64,000 nt of DNA from the NCBI RefSeq assembly GCF_033954835.1, contig NZ_CP121471.1:1116001-1180000 (forward strand). The letters are read 5' to 3'. The notes under the pieces were generated by a model, which did no database searches, was not told the DNA's origin, and saw nothing but the letters and a program-made list of their open reading frames with translations. Source of the stretch: Thiorhodovibrio frisius. GTDB taxonomy: Bacteria; Pseudomonadota; Gammaproteobacteria; Chromatiales; Chromatiaceae. Of this stretch, positions 16,755-29,311 are shown piece after piece (the first letter of the stretch is position 1; each line of letters opens with the position of its first letter). The translations under genes were made by a program, and so were the position numbers.

Positions 16755-16902
16755 GGCGTTTCAGTGGATAAAAGGAAGTCGGCAGAAAACAGAAGGCACT
16801 GGGTATAAGCCGCCGGGCAGATAGCCGGTTTGGCGGAACATCTTTGACAGCTTGCAGATATGAACCCTTGAGTCTGGCACCTTGAAGATGCTTGCTGTGT
16901 CG

Positions 16903-18006
<1,104 letters not shown>

Positions 18007-18032
18007 TTATAGCGGAATGTAGTGAATGCGCT

Positions 18033-18296
18033 TCAGCCGGCAACCGGCTGCACGCTGACAAACTTGCGGTTGTTGGGGCCCTTCACGTCAAACTGCACCA
18101 CACCATCGGCGAGTGCAAAAAGGGTATGGTCGCGTCCAAGGCCGACATTCTCGCCATTGTGAAAGCGCGTGCCGCGCTGCCGCACAATAATAGTGCCGGC
18201 GTTAACCGCCTGCCCGCCAAAGCGCTTCACGCCAAGGCGTTTGGATTCTGAATCGCGACCGTTGCGCGAACTACCGCCTGCTTTTTTGTGTGCCAT
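18033..18296 (-). CDS. rpmA: 50S ribosomal protein L27
   Basis: An 87-residue L27. The start [20 protein letters not shown] is diagnostic, followed by the [13 protein letters not shown] core. ATG at 18296 is chosen on this signature and a GGAGA ribosome-binding site 6-10 nt upstream, not on longer upstream frames. It lies 25 nt after rplU. The N-terminal tail reaches the peptidyl-transferase centre in known ribosomes. Confidence 0.97.
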   Translation of the reverse strand: MAHKKAGGSSRNGRDSESKRLGVKRFGGQAVNAGTIIVRQRGTRFHNGENVGLGRDHTLFALADGVVQFDVKGPNNRKFVSVQPVAG

Positions 18297-18321
18297 GAGA
18301 GTTCTCCAGAAAATCCGTCGG

Positions 18322-18699
18322 TCAGGCGGCAGCGGCTGCTTCAACCGGCGCGGAAACAGCAGCCGGGCGAGCGCTTGCCGCGCTGCTGGCGCCACCAATG
18401 CCGGTAATGCGCACCTCAGTGAAGGACTGACGATGCCCCTGACGCTTAAGATGATGCTTGCGACGACGAAACTTGATGATCTTCACCTTCTTGCCACGCC
18501 CATGGCTCAGCACCCGTGCCTGAACCTGCTGCCCGCTCAGAAAAGGTTTGCCGACCTGGACCTGGTCCCCGTCGGCCAGCATCATCACCTCATCGAACGA
18601 AATCTCCGCGCCCTCGTCAGCGACGAGCTTCTCAACGCGCAACTTGTCGCCCTCGGCGACCCGATACTGTTTGCCACCGGTGCGAATCACGGCGTACAT
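18322..18699 (-). CDS. rplU: 50S ribosomal protein L21 with Ala-rich extension
   Basis: A 125-residue L21; the usual length is about 103. The start [18 protein letters not shown] and the end [22 protein letters not shown] are canonical. After TGIGG come about 25 extra residues rich in Ala, Ser and Pro ([19 protein letters not shown]). The start is set by a TGAGGAG ribosome-binding site at 18706-18712. It is the first gene of rplU-rpmA-obgE, driven by the promoter at 18743-18771. Confidence 0.95.
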   Translation of the reverse strand: MYAVIRTGGKQYRVAEGDKLRVEKLVADEGAEISFDEVMMLADGDQVQVGKPFLSGQQVQARVLSHGRGKKVKIIKFRRRKHHLKRQGHRQSFTEVRITGIGGASSAASARPAAVSAPVEAAAAA

Positions 18700-18742
18700 G
18701 GATAACTCCTCAAAAGATGCTGCTTTTGCGATCAAGCCGAAC

Positions 18743-18771
18743 AGTATAGTTACACTGAGGAAATGCGTCAA
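18743..18771 (-). promoter_or_regulatory. Sigma-70 promoter of rplU-rpmA-obgE
   Basis: On the minus strand TTGACG (18766-18771) and TATACT (18743-18748) are separated by exactly 17 nt, ending 43 nt before the rplU start. This is among the best promoter matches in the window. The rest of the 18700-19038 gap (339 bp, divergent to the epimerase gene) is AT-rich but shows no equally clear promoter for the plus strand. Confidence 0.8.
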
Positions 18772-19038
18772 ATCCGGCGTTGTCTCCTTGAGGTCGGTGG
18801 TGCAGGCCGCTATCGGCTCAGGGTGCACCAGTTTTTCACCGCAGTATTGCAGTGTTAGTTAACATGAGGTACACACGTTAGGCTAGAAAGATTGACCGCG
18901 AAAAGAACGGTTTCTTGCGTGGTCTGCTCTTGCAGCCTTGACCGAAACTGAAAACCGATTTTCGGCAGAAATCAATATGTGCAATCCGCGAACGAAAACA
19001 AAAAATGCTATGATCCGGCAGCGTTAAGTAAAAAATAT

Positions 19039-20925
19039 ATGATAAATAGATTGCGTAATCCATTCGTTGTATTTTTGTACGACCTGGCAATGGTCCCTCT
19101 TGCTTGGCTAGCTGCCTATTGGGTTAGGTTTAACCTTGAGGCAGTACCGGTGTGGTTTTTCGATCAGGCGCTCGTCGCTTTGCCATTACTTATGTTGGTT
19201 CAAGGAGGAGTGTTCTGGTTCTTCGGCCTTTATCGCGGGGTATGGCGTTTTGCCTCGATTCCCGATCTTCAGCGGATTGGCAAGGCGGTGCTCGCCGGAG
19301 TTATTCTCGGAACTGTCATCCTTTTTATGCTTAACAGGTTGGAGGCAATGCCTCGATCAGTACCGTTGCTTTATTCGGTATTTCTCTTGTTTTTACTCGG
19401 TGGATCAAGATTTGCGTATCGTGGTTATAAGGATAGACGCTTGTATGGTCGTGATACGAAGAATGTCTTAATTGTGGGTGCCGGTCGGGCCGGTGAAATT
19501 CTGGTTCGAGACCTCCTCCGCCAGCCGGAACTGGGCTTTAGTCCTGTCGCATTTGTTGATGACGACCACTCTAAAGAAGGGAAAGAAATTCACGGGGTTC
19601 GGGTTGTTGGCTCAGTGGACAGGGTTCCCTTTTTTGCAAAAAACCATAGTGTTGAGCTGATATTGATCGCGTTGCCGGGCGGATCGAGCCGGCAGGTGCG
19701 CCGGGTAGTTGAGGTTTGCGAACGCAGTGGGGTACCGTTTCGCATCTTGCCGCAGACAAGGGACTTGGTGTCTGGCCAGGTTTCGATAAAGGAGCTGCGC
19801 GAGGTGGCGATTGAGGACCTTCTTGGTCGAGACCCGATTCGACTCTCCTGGGGGACCGTGACAGAGCATGTCGCACGTAAGTGTGTGCTGGTCAGCGGGG
19901 GAGGCGGTTCTATCGGTTCCGAGCTTTGTCGCCAATTGGCCGGGCTTGATCCATCGTCGCTGGTCATTGTCGAAAACGGTGAGCATAACCTCTACAAGGT
20001 TGAGCAAGAATTGCGCGGGAGCTTTCCGTGTTTGGCGCTGCATGCTCACCTGGTGGATGTTCGTGACCGGGTTGCGTTGGAATGGGTCTTCGCGCACCAT
20101 CGCCCGGATTTAGTGTTCCACGCGGCGGCCTATAAGCATGTGCCGATGCTTGAAGGGCAGGTGCGCGAGGCCATACGAAACAATGTCCTTGGTACTGTCA
20201 CTGCAGCTCAGACAGCTGATCGTTATGGCTGCGGGGCGTTTATTCTGATTTCGACCGACAAGGCGGTCAATCCCACGAATGTAATGGGGGCGAGCAAGCG
20301 GATTGCGGAGATTTTCTGCCAGAACTTGAATGCCCGGTCCGCGACTCGGTTCGTGACGGTGCGCTTCGGCAATGTGCTGGGTTCGGCGGGCAGCGTTGTT
20401 CCATTGTTTCGAGATCAGATCGCCAAGGGGGGGCCTGTGACAGTGACCCATCCGGAGATTACCCGCTATTTCATGACGATTCCCGAAGCCTGCCAGCTTA
20501 TTATAGAGGCGGGAGCGGTTGGATGCGGTGGCGAGATTTTCGTTTTGGACATGGGCGACCCGATCAAGATCCATTACTTGGCCGAGCAAATGATCCGTCT
20601 GAGCGGCAAAATCCCGGGTGAGGACATAGAGATTCTTTATACAGGCCTGCGTCCTGGTGAAAAGCTGTTCGAAGAGTTGTTCCACGAGCAAGAAAACCTG
20701 CGCCCGACTGCTCAAGAGAAACTGCTCTTGGCAGACCCGCGCTATCTGGACTGGGACTGGTTGTGGGACCGTGTGAAAGGGTTGAAAGCGGCCTGCGATG
20801 CCTATGAGGAGGATCGACTTCTTTGGCTGGTTCGGGAACTGGTGCCTGAGCTGAATCGGTCCGCGCAGTTGTCGGATAATGTTGTGCCGCTGATCCCGCA
20901 CCCGAGGTATACCGAAACCCTGTGA
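19039..20925 (+). CDS. Membrane-anchored UDP-sugar 4,6-dehydratase/epimerase (CapD/WbpM type)
   Basis: A 628-residue protein. Four N-terminal hydrophobic segments (residues 10-120) anchor it. A CoA-binding-like Rossmann domain follows (VLIVGAGRAGEILVRDLL, about 145-265), then a long-form SDR domain with SGGGGSIGSELCRQL (about 290-305) and TDKAVNPTNVMGASKR, where Met replaces the SDR Tyr as in WbpM/FlaA1-type dehydratases. It would make precursors such as UDP-QuiNAc or FucNAc sugars for surface glycans. ATG at 19039 (MINRLRNP) is preferred over 18979. Composition is slightly AT-richer than the flanks. Confidence 0.88.
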   Translation: MINRLRNPFVVFLYDLAMVPLAWLAAYWVRFNLEAVPVWFFDQALVALPLLMLVQGGVFWFFGLYRGVWRFASIPDLQRIGKAVLAGVILGTVILFMLNRLEAMPRSVPLLYSVFLLFLLGGSRFAYRGYKDRRLYGRDTKNVLIVGAGRAGEILVRDLLRQPELGFSPVAFVDDDHSKEGKEIHGVRVVGSVDRVPFFAKNHSVELILIALPGGSSRQVRRVVEVCERSGVPFRILPQTRDLVSGQVSIKELREVAIEDLLGRDPIRLSWGTVTEHVARKCVLVSGGGGSIGSELCRQLAGLDPSSLVIVENGEHNLYKVEQELRGSFPCLALHAHLVDVRDRVALEWVFAHHRPDLVFHAAAYKHVPMLEGQVREAIRNNVLGTVTAAQTADRYGCGAFILISTDKAVNPTNVMGASKRIAEIFCQNLNARSATRFVTVRFGNVLGSAGSVVPLFRDQIAKGGPVTVTHPEITRYFMTIPEACQLIIEAGAVGCGGEIFVLDMGDPIKIHYLAEQMIRLSGKIPGEDIEILYTGLRPGEKLFEELFHEQENLRPTAQEKLLLADPRYLDWDWLWDRVKGLKAACDAYEEDRLLWLVRELVPELNRSAQLSDNVVPLIPHPRYTETL

Positions 20926-20943
20926 GATTTCCGCTCCTTCTGA

Positions 20944-21047
20944 GCCGGGTGACGGCCACGGGGCGCCGTGCATCCATCCCTATGATTACATCCAGGGAGG
21001 TTTCACGGCGGCATCCTTGCCGCATCACCTCGCGTCAGTCACCCGGC
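20944..21047. repeat. Palindromic interspersed element, copy 1
   Basis: Ends are GCCGGGTGAC and GTCACCCGGC (perfect 10-bp inverted repeat) enclosing about 84 bp with an inner inverted GGCGGCA...TTGCCG. Related elements lie at 52453-52554 and about 58510-58617. Copies 1 and 2 are both followed by ACCGAAAAC/ACC-AATTTGCGAT. It sits between the convergent epimerase and pucC-like genes. Confidence 0.75.
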
Positions 21048-21130
21048 CCGAAACCGAAAACAATTTGCGATTGGCATAATCAGCGCCGAAAACAAAGGAT
21101 CGATTAGGTGCGAGGCAGGGGCAAGTCACC

Positions 21131-22570
21131 TTAAAGCATCTCGGAGATGCCGAATTTTTTGGGTGCGTCCAGATCGGGTTGGTTCTTTTTGCGCATTAGC
21201 GGGAAGACGACTACCAGGGTGGCGAGCAGCAGGATGATCTCCAGGTGGTAGACCACGCCGTAGCTGAATGCCGGGCCGGACATTTCGCCGCCAAACCAGC
21301 CTTTGTGGACCATCATGCTGACAAGGTCGCGGATGGCGCCGCCGAGGAAAATGGCTCCACCTTGCGCCGTGGCTTGAACGGCTCCCCAGGCGCCCAGTGC
21401 CAGGCCGGTGTGGCCGCCTTGTGCGAGCCCCATGGCGGCTGTGAGGGTGCCTACTGCGAACAGTCCGCCGCCGAAGCCGATGAGTCCTGCTCCGGTGCGG
21501 AAGAGCCAGGGCATGCTGAGGAGGCCGGCGACAATGACGGCGACGAAGGCGAAGAGCCCCAGAGCCGCGCCAATGGCGGCCATTCGGTTGGGGTTTCCGC
21601 CTTTTGTTAGCAGCCAGCCGGCGAGCGAGAAGGCGATCAGGGTGCCGCCGGCCCAGATGGCGGTCAGCAGGGTGGTCTGGGAGACCGTCAGGCCCAGAAC
21701 CTCGCCCCCATAGGGTTCGAGCAGAATGTCTTGCATACTGAAGGCCGCGGTGCCGAGTCCGACGACGACCAGCAGGCGCGCGGCATAGCGGTCCTTGATG
21801 AAGGCTTTCCAGGTGGCGGAGAACTTGGGCGCGCGCACCGGGTTGGCGGCGCGCTTGCGGTCGATGGCTTCCTGGCGCCAGAGCGCGACGAGATTTAGCG
21901 CAACGGTCATAGCGGCGGTGGCCTGAATCACCTGAACCAGCCTCACCTGATCAAAATCTTGCAGAAACAGGCCGTAGAGGATGGCACTCAGCATCATGCC
22001 GAGCAGCAGGGTGACATAGAGCAAGGCCACTACCCGCGGGCGGGCCTCCACAGGCGCCAGATCGGTCGCCAACGCCAAGCCGGCGGTCTGGGTGGTGTGC
22101 AGGCCCGCGCCAACGAACAGAAAGGCGACGGCCGCAGCGACATAGCCCACGGCAGCCGCATTGTTGCCGGGGTCGGATAGCAGCAATAGCGCGAAGGGCA
22201 TAAAGGTGAAACCACCGAACTGCAACGCGGTTCCCCACCAGATGTAGGGCACTCGCCGCAGCCCGAAGGCGGATCTGTGATAGTCGGACCTGTGGCCGAT
22301 CAGTGCCCTCAGCGGTGCAAAGACCAGCGGCAAGGCCACCATCAGAGACACCACCCATACCGGCATGCCGAGCTCCACTACCATGACCCGGTTCAGGGTG
22401 CCATTGAGCAACACGATGGCGGCGCCGACCGAAATCTGGAACAGCGACAGGCGCAGCAGGCGTGGCAGTGGCAAGTCATCGGTGGCCGCGTCCGCGAATG
22501 GCAGAAAGCGCTGCAGAAGCTCCATGCCGAGCTGTTTGAATTCGTTACGCTGAGTATTATTCGTGGACAT
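21131..22570 (-). CDS. PucC/LhaA-family (BCD) transporter-like protein
   Basis: A 479-residue major-facilitator-type protein with about 12 membrane segments, of the family linked to light-harvesting complex assembly and bacteriochlorophyll handling in purple bacteria. Segments such as LRALIGHRSDYHRSAFGLRR and PYIWWGTALQFGGF are characteristic of the PucC/LhaA/Bch2 group. It is the last gene of bchF-bchN-bchB-pucC-like, 43 nt after bchB. In many purple bacteria bchH, bchL and bchM stand between bchB and lhaA, but here they are absent. I cannot separate LhaA from PucC by eye. Confidence 0.83.
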   Translation of the reverse strand: MSTNNTQRNEFKQLGMELLQRFLPFADAATDDLPLPRLLRLSLFQISVGAAIVLLNGTLNRVMVVELGMPVWVVSLMVALPLVFAPLRALIGHRSDYHRSAFGLRRVPYIWWGTALQFGGFTFMPFALLLLSDPGNNAAAVGYVAAAVAFLFVGAGLHTTQTAGLALATDLAPVEARPRVVALLYVTLLLGMMLSAILYGLFLQDFDQVRLVQVIQATAAMTVALNLVALWRQEAIDRKRAANPVRAPKFSATWKAFIKDRYAARLLVVVGLGTAAFSMQDILLEPYGGEVLGLTVSQTTLLTAIWAGGTLIAFSLAGWLLTKGGNPNRMAAIGAALGLFAFVAVIVAGLLSMPWLFRTGAGLIGFGGGLFAVGTLTAAMGLAQGGHTGLALGAWGAVQATAQGGAIFLGGAIRDLVSMMVHKGWFGGEMSGPAFSYGVVYHLEIILLLATLVVVFPLMRKKNQPDLDAPKKFGISEML

Positions 22571-22613
22571 GGGAGTATTCAGTGGTCAGTGGTTACAAGA
22601 ATGAAGTGAGAAT

Positions 22614-24218
22614 TCAGCGCCCGAAGTGCGCCTTGGCTTCATAAAGGGTATCGACGTAAATCACTTTGATGCCACGCTCGCGGGCAAAGTTCTCGGTATT
22701 TCGCCTGGCCTTACCACGCACGAAAAACGGGATCTTGCGCAACTCCTTCTCGGCATCAGTCTCCCACCGGACCTCGGATTCGCCGGCGGCGGGTGCGCGG
22801 GCTTCAGCCCGCTCATGCTCGGGTACGCCGGCTTCAGCCCCCCCTGTTGCGCTGACTTCAGCCGCCTGGGGCCGTCGCTTTGGCACTTGGCCATCATCAA
22901 ACTCGATATCCTCGCGGAACATGGTGATCAGGTGCTCTTCGAGCCCCATCATCAGCGGATGGACCCAGGTGTCGAAAATGACATTGGCGCCTTCAAAGCC
23001 CATCTGGGGCGCATAGCGGGCGGGAAAGTCCTGCACATGCACGGGGGAGGAGATGACCGCGCAGGGGATGCCCAGTCGCTTGGCGATGTGGCGCTCCATT
23101 TGGGTGCCGAGCACCAGCTCGGGGTGCAGTTCCGCCACCTGCGCCTCGACTGCCAGGTAGTCGTCGGTGATCAGCGCCTCGACGCCAATTTCTTCTGCCA
23201 GGGCGCGCAGTTCGCGGGCGAATTCGCGGCTGTAGCTGCCAAGGCCGACCACATCAAAGCCCAGCTCCTCGCGCGCGATGCGCACAGCGGCCATCACATG
23301 GGTGGCATCGCCGAAAATGAATACGCGTTTGCCGGTGAGATAGGTTGAGTCGACCGAGCGTGAGAACCAGGGCAGCCGGGTGCGGGCCTGCGCCAGGGCC
23401 GGTTCGGGATCGGCGCCCGCCAGTCGCGCCACCTCCAGTAGAAAGTCGCGGGTGGCGCCAACGCCGATGGGTACTGTGCGCACCCAGGGCTGTTTGAACA
23501 TGCGCTCTAGCCAGATGCAGGTGCTATGGGCGATCTCGGGATAAAGGCAGAGGTTGAAATCGGCCTCGGGAATGCGCACGAGATCCGCTGGGGTCGCTCC
23601 CGCCGGCGCGACCAGGTGCACATCGACGCCCAGCGTATCGAGCAGTTTGGTCACCTCGGCGACATCATCGCGGCAACGGAAGCCGAGCGCGGTCGGGCCG
23701 AGTAAATTGGCGCGTGGCCGGCGGCCTTCGGCCTTGGCGCGACTCGCCGGGTCGCCAGCGCCCTCGGGCACCGGGCGGCCGGACAGGAGTGAGCGCACCA
23801 GTTGGTGGAAGGTCTCGCTCGCGCCCCAGGATTCCTTGCGGGTGAAAGCGGGCAGCTCCAGCGGGATGACCGGAATGTCAAAGCCCATGCCGGTGGCCAG
23901 GGCGCCGGGCTGATCTTGCAGCAACTCGGCCGTGCAGGCCTCGCCGACCAGCAGTGCCTGGGGCTTGAAGCGCGCGACCGTCTCGGCCAGGCGCGTTTTG
24001 ACCAGTTGCGCGGTATCGCCGCCAAGGTCGCGCGCCTGAAAGCTGGTGTAGCTGACCGGTGGGCGCGCCGGTGAGCGCGCGATCATGGTAAAGAGTAGAT
24101 CAGCATAGCTGTCGCCCAGGGGGGCGTGCAGCACCAGATGCACCGCGTCCATGGAGGCGGCGATGCGCATGGCGCCAATGTGCGGCGGGCCTTCGTAAGT
24201 CCAGACGGTCAGTTCCAT
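22614..24218 (-). CDS. bchB: Light-independent protochlorophyllide reductase subunit B
   Basis: A 534-residue DPOR catalytic subunit; with BchN it forms the NB component that reduces the D ring of protochlorophyllide in the dark or anoxic cell. The start [20 protein letters not shown] is the family N-terminus (24218), behind a GGAG site. [15 protein letters not shown] carries the cluster/substrate region. The C-terminal PCP_red domain ([20 protein letters not shown]) is preceded by a long Ala/Glu/Pro-rich linker of about 50 residues. It lies 13 nt downstream of bchN. Confidence 0.95.
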   Translation of the reverse strand: MELTVWTYEGPPHIGAMRIAASMDAVHLVLHAPLGDSYADLLFTMIARSPARPPVSYTSFQARDLGGDTAQLVKTRLAETVARFKPQALLVGEACTAELLQDQPGALATGMGFDIPVIPLELPAFTRKESWGASETFHQLVRSLLSGRPVPEGAGDPASRAKAEGRRPRANLLGPTALGFRCRDDVAEVTKLLDTLGVDVHLVAPAGATPADLVRIPEADFNLCLYPEIAHSTCIWLERMFKQPWVRTVPIGVGATRDFLLEVARLAGADPEPALAQARTRLPWFSRSVDSTYLTGKRVFIFGDATHVMAAVRIAREELGFDVVGLGSYSREFARELRALAEEIGVEALITDDYLAVEAQVAELHPELVLGTQMERHIAKRLGIPCAVISSPVHVQDFPARYAPQMGFEGANVIFDTWVHPLMMGLEEHLITMFREDIEFDDGQVPKRRPQAAEVSATGGAEAGVPEHERAEARAPAAGESEVRWETDAEKELRKIPFFVRGKARRNTENFARERGIKVIYVDTLYEAKAHFGR

Positions 24219-24231
24219 GATGCCTGCTCCA

Positions 24232-26015
<1,784 letters not shown>

Positions 26016-26672
26016 GGTGTGTGTAAGCGGTGGGCAGTGGGCGATTGCAGCCAGACAACCGACAGCGAAGATCGGCAGAGAAATGGCGAAACAGCCCGCT
26101 ACTTTACCAGACGAAAAGGCAGCAGGGCATCGCGATCCAAAGCTTGAGTGAAAAAATTAAGCCCCTCCACTGTTCATGTCAACTATACTTAACGTAAACT
26201 GGACTTGACATTGATTTTGTCGGGTTTTACTAATCCACGCGAGAATCCCCGCTGTGGTGACCTGTGCCACCATCGGCTCGTGCCGCCTCGGCTGATTTGT
26301 TGCCAACTGCCAGCGCGCCCTCACTGGCCTTCGCGCATGGTCGGTCGGGTTTTCAGCCTCGGGTCGCCAGCCGGCAGCCAGGCACGCGACCCCTAGCTCG
26401 GACCTGGGCGCCGGATACCGGGCTCGGCTCTCGGCCCGGCTTGAGCGCAAACAGCTCTGGCAGGCGAGGGTGCCGCAGGAGGGTTCAGGGGGGTTCCTCA
26501 TATCCGTTCTTGCCTCAGCTGCAAACGGCGCGGACCACCATTGACCACCATTGACCATTGGAATAGCTCGATGTCGCAGCAAGAGCGCCATGCGCATCCA
26601 TCACAAGGCGATCACCCCAACCGGCCTTTTGGGCTGGCAAGGGTTGTGCGTGCCTGACATTCTGGCGGACTG
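26016..26672. promoter_or_regulatory. Divergent bchF / ppsR control region
   Basis: A 657-bp gap without a convincing gene. A near match to the PpsR/CrtJ site (TGT, 12 nt, ACG where ACA is expected) lies at 26177-26194. TTGACA at 26205-26210, with TACTAA 17 nt on, could be a plus-strand promoter. TTGACA on the minus strand at 26175-26180 faces bchF. Short direct repeats of GACCACCATT lie at 26532-26555. None of these is strong alone. Confidence 0.4.
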
Positions 26673-28109
26673 GTGAAATTGTTCGACGCACCGGAATCGG
26701 CCCTGGGAGAGTTGGGCACGGATGCTGCGGCAGAGCTGATTGCCGCAGCATCCGACATTGCGCTTATCATCGACGGTGAGGGGCGGATTCTTGATCTTGC
26801 CTTCGGCAATGACGAGCTTTCCAACCAGATCGGCGATTGGGTTGGCCTGAACTGGGCGGACACCGTCACCAACGACAGCCGCGCCCGGCTCGAGCAACTG
26901 CTCGACAGCGCCCGCGCCGACGAGCAGCCGCCACACTGGGAGCAGATCGAGCACGTGGCACTCAGTGGTGATGAGCTGCCTGTGCGTTATTGCGCTGCCA
27001 GCCTGGGTGATCGTCATCGCATCGTTGCGGTTGGTCGCAGCCAGCAGGGCATCGCCGCGCTCCAGCAGCGCTTGGTCGATGCCCAGCAGTCGCTGGAGCG
27101 CGACTATTGGCGCCTGCGCCAACTCGAGACCCGCTACCGTCTGCTGTTCCGCTCCATGTCCGAGGCGATTCTGATCGTCGATCCGGTCAACGGCAAGATC
27201 GTCGAGGCCAACCCGGCCGCCAGCCTGTTGCTCGCGACTGACTCGCGCAAACTGGTCGGTCGCCCCTTCCCCGAGGGCTTCGACACCAAGAGCACCGAGG
27301 CGATCAAGTCCCTGCTCGCCGGAGTGCGCTCGGCCGGGCGCGGCAGCGACGTGCGTGCCCGCTTGCGCGAATCTGAGACAGAATTCCTGGTCTCGGCCGC
27401 TCCGGTGCGCCAAGAGAACGCCACCTTGCTGCTGGTGCGCCTGACGCCGGTGGAAACCAACAACAACTCCGGCATGCTTGGCGAACCGCGTTCGCGGCTG
27501 TTTAAGATGTTGGAAAACGCCCCCGATGGTGTGGTCATCACCCGTCAGGACGGGCGCATTCTCAGTGCCAACAATGCCTTTTTAGAGCTTGCTCAGCTCT
27601 CAACCGAGGAGCAGGCACGCGGCGAGTCGCTTGACCGCTGGCTAGGGCGACCCGGCGTGGACCTGAACGTGCTGATCGCCAACCTGCGTCAGCACGGCGC
27701 GGTGCGGTTGTTCGCCACCACCGTGCGCAGCGACTATGGCAGCTCGACTGAGGTCGAGATTTCCGCCGTGGCGGTGCAAAATGCCGATCAGCCCAGTTTT
27801 GGCTTTATCATCCGCAATGTCGACCGCCGCGTGTCAGCCAGTTCCGGGGCTGGGCGTGCTCTGCCGCGCTCGGTCGAACAGCTTACCGAACTGGTCGGGC
27901 GGGTACCGCTGAAAGAGGTGGTGCGGGAGTCAACCGATATGATCGAGCGCCTGTGCATTGAGGCCGCGCTGGAGCTGACCGGCGACAACCGCGCCTCCGC
28001 CGCTGAGTTGCTGGGCTTGAGCCGCCAGAGTTTGTACGTCAAACTCCGCCGTTACGGCCTCAGTGAATCCGGTAGCGAATCCGGCGCCGAGCACGCAACC
28101 GAGCACTAA
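26673..28109 (+). CDS. ppsR: Photosynthesis regulator PpsR/CrtJ type
   Basis: A 478-residue regulator with a GTG start. It has an N-terminal PAS (about 20-130), a coiled Q-linker (QQRLVDAQQSLERDY), two further PAS domains (about 160-270 and 285-390) and a C-terminal Fis-type HTH (NRASAAELLGLSRQSLYVKL). The redox-sensitive Cys just before the HTH is kept (IERLCIEAAL). Family members repress bch, crt and puc genes under oxygen by binding TGT-N12-ACA. It is divergent from bchF and 16 nt upstream of bchG. I do not see a second conserved Cys in the PAS region. Confidence 0.92.
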   Translation: MKLFDAPESALGELGTDAAAELIAAASDIALIIDGEGRILDLAFGNDELSNQIGDWVGLNWADTVTNDSRARLEQLLDSARADEQPPHWEQIEHVALSGDELPVRYCAASLGDRHRIVAVGRSQQGIAALQQRLVDAQQSLERDYWRLRQLETRYRLLFRSMSEAILIVDPVNGKIVEANPAASLLLATDSRKLVGRPFPEGFDTKSTEAIKSLLAGVRSAGRGSDVRARLRESETEFLVSAAPVRQENATLLLVRLTPVETNNNSGMLGEPRSRLFKMLENAPDGVVITRQDGRILSANNAFLELAQLSTEEQARGESLDRWLGRPGVDLNVLIANLRQHGAVRLFATTVRSDYGSSTEVEISAVAVQNADQPSFGFIIRNVDRRVSASSGAGRALPRSVEQLTELVGRVPLKEVVRESTDMIERLCIEAALELTGDNRASAAELLGLSRQSLYVKLRRYGLSESGSESGAEHATEH

Positions 28110-28125
28110 CACGATCCCCGAACCA

Positions 28126-29049
28126 ATGTCCGAAGCCAGCAGCCCACCCTCCCAAGCACCAACACAGATCGAACCAACCCGCATCAAACCAGCCGATGTG
28201 CTGGAGTTCATGCACCCCATCACCTGGTTCCCGCCGATGTGGGCCTTCACCTGCGGGGTGGTGTCCTCCGGGCAGCCGATTCTCACCAACATGCTGGTGC
28301 TGATCGCCGGCGTCATCCTGGCCGGGCCGCTGCTGTGCGCCACCAGCCAGGCTGTGAATGACTGGTTCGATCGTCATGTCGATGCCATCAATGAGCCCGA
28401 CCGGCCGATTCCCTCCGGGCGCATTCCCGGGCGCTGGGGGCTATATATCGCCATCATCTGGTCGGCCATGTCGCTGCTGTGGTCGCTGTGGCTTGGCCCA
28501 TGGGTCATAGTCGCGACCTTGCTTGGCATCGCGCTCGCCTGGGCTTACAGCGCCCCGCCGGCGCGACTGAAGCAAAACGGCTGGTGGGGCAATGCGGCCG
28601 TCGGTTTTTCTTACGAGGGCCTGGCCTGGGTCACGGGCACCGCCGTGATGCTTGGCGGTATGATGCCGGACTGGCGCAGCCTGACATTGGCCTTTCTCTA
28701 CAGCATCGGCGCCCATGGCATCATGACGCTGAATGACTTCAAGGCGATTGAAGGCGACAAACAACTCGGTGTGCGCTCCCTGCCGGTGCAGCTGGGGGCG
28801 GATCGCGCCGCGCTGCTGGCCTGCATTGTGATGATCGCGCCCCAGTTGATTGTCATCGGCCTGCTGTTTGGCTGGGGTCAGCCCTGGCACGGCTGGGCGG
28901 TGACAGCCCTAGTCGCCGGGCAGAGCGCGATGATGCTGCGCTTCCTGCAAGCCCCGATTGAGCGCGCCACCTGGCTCAGCGCCTTCGGCGTCACTCTCTC
29001 GGTCAGCGGCATGATGATCAGTGCCTTCGCCGCCCGCGCGTTGGTCTGA
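28126..29049 (+). CDS. bchG: Bacteriochlorophyll synthase
   Basis: A 307-residue UbiA-type prenyltransferase that esterifies bacteriochlorophyllide a with geranylgeranyl diphosphate in the membrane. The Asp-rich site reads NDWFDRHVDAINEPDRPIPSG (about residues 83-103), and a second site includes NDFKAIEGDKQLG. About eight membrane spans. ATG at 28126 starts 16 nt after ppsR. An ATG at 28063 inside ppsR would add a non-conserved 21-residue tail. Confidence 0.94.
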   Translation: MSEASSPPSQAPTQIEPTRIKPADVLEFMHPITWFPPMWAFTCGVVSSGQPILTNMLVLIAGVILAGPLLCATSQAVNDWFDRHVDAINEPDRPIPSGRIPGRWGLYIAIIWSAMSLLWSLWLGPWVIVATLLGIALAWAYSAPPARLKQNGWWGNAAVGFSYEGLAWVTGTAVMLGGMMPDWRSLTLAFLYSIGAHGIMTLNDFKAIEGDKQLGVRSLPVQLGADRAALLACIVMIAPQLIVIGLLFGWGQPWHGWAVTALVAGQSAMMLRFLQAPIERATWLSAFGVTLSVSGMMISAFAARALV

Positions 29050-29071
29050 CACCATGAATGACTGAGACCCT

Positions 29072-29296
29072 ATGATGACTGACACTGAGATTCGCGTTGC
29101 CGGGCTACAGGCACCGATCAGCGCATTGGGATCCATTGAGGCTGAACGTTTTCTGGCGACGATGTCCCGTGAACGCTTTGATTACACCAAATAGCGTCAA
29201 ACTGGATTGCCAGACCTTGACATCGAAACCCTGGCGACCCAAGCCAACGCGCTGGCACGGCAGCTTAGTCAAGAAACCTTATCCACTGACCAATAA
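29072..29296 (+). pseudogene. Small conserved protein gene broken by one TAG
   Basis: A 75-codon frame, MTDTEIRVAGLQAPISALGS to RQLSQETLSTDQ, interrupted only at codon 41 (29192-29194, TAG) in FDYTK*RQTGLPDLDIETL. In the small hypothetical protein family I recall, this position is Trp, so TGG to TAG is the likely change. Otherwise the frame is intact and starts 22 nt after bchG. No function is known. It sits between bchG and bchP, where purple bacteria commonly have bch2 or nothing. Confidence 0.65.
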
Positions 29297-29311
29297 GTCA
29301 CTCAACACACC

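Noticed and set aside
18930-19015. Sigma-70 promoter for the epimerase gene (TTGACC and TATGAT words)
   Set aside because: The boxes do not have workable spacing with each other; no pair with 16-18 nt was found.
26157-26597. 146-codon minus-strand frame in the bchF/ppsR gap
   Set aside because: Arg/Ala-rich composition typical of non-coding GC-rich DNA, no Shine-Dalgarno and no similarity recognised.
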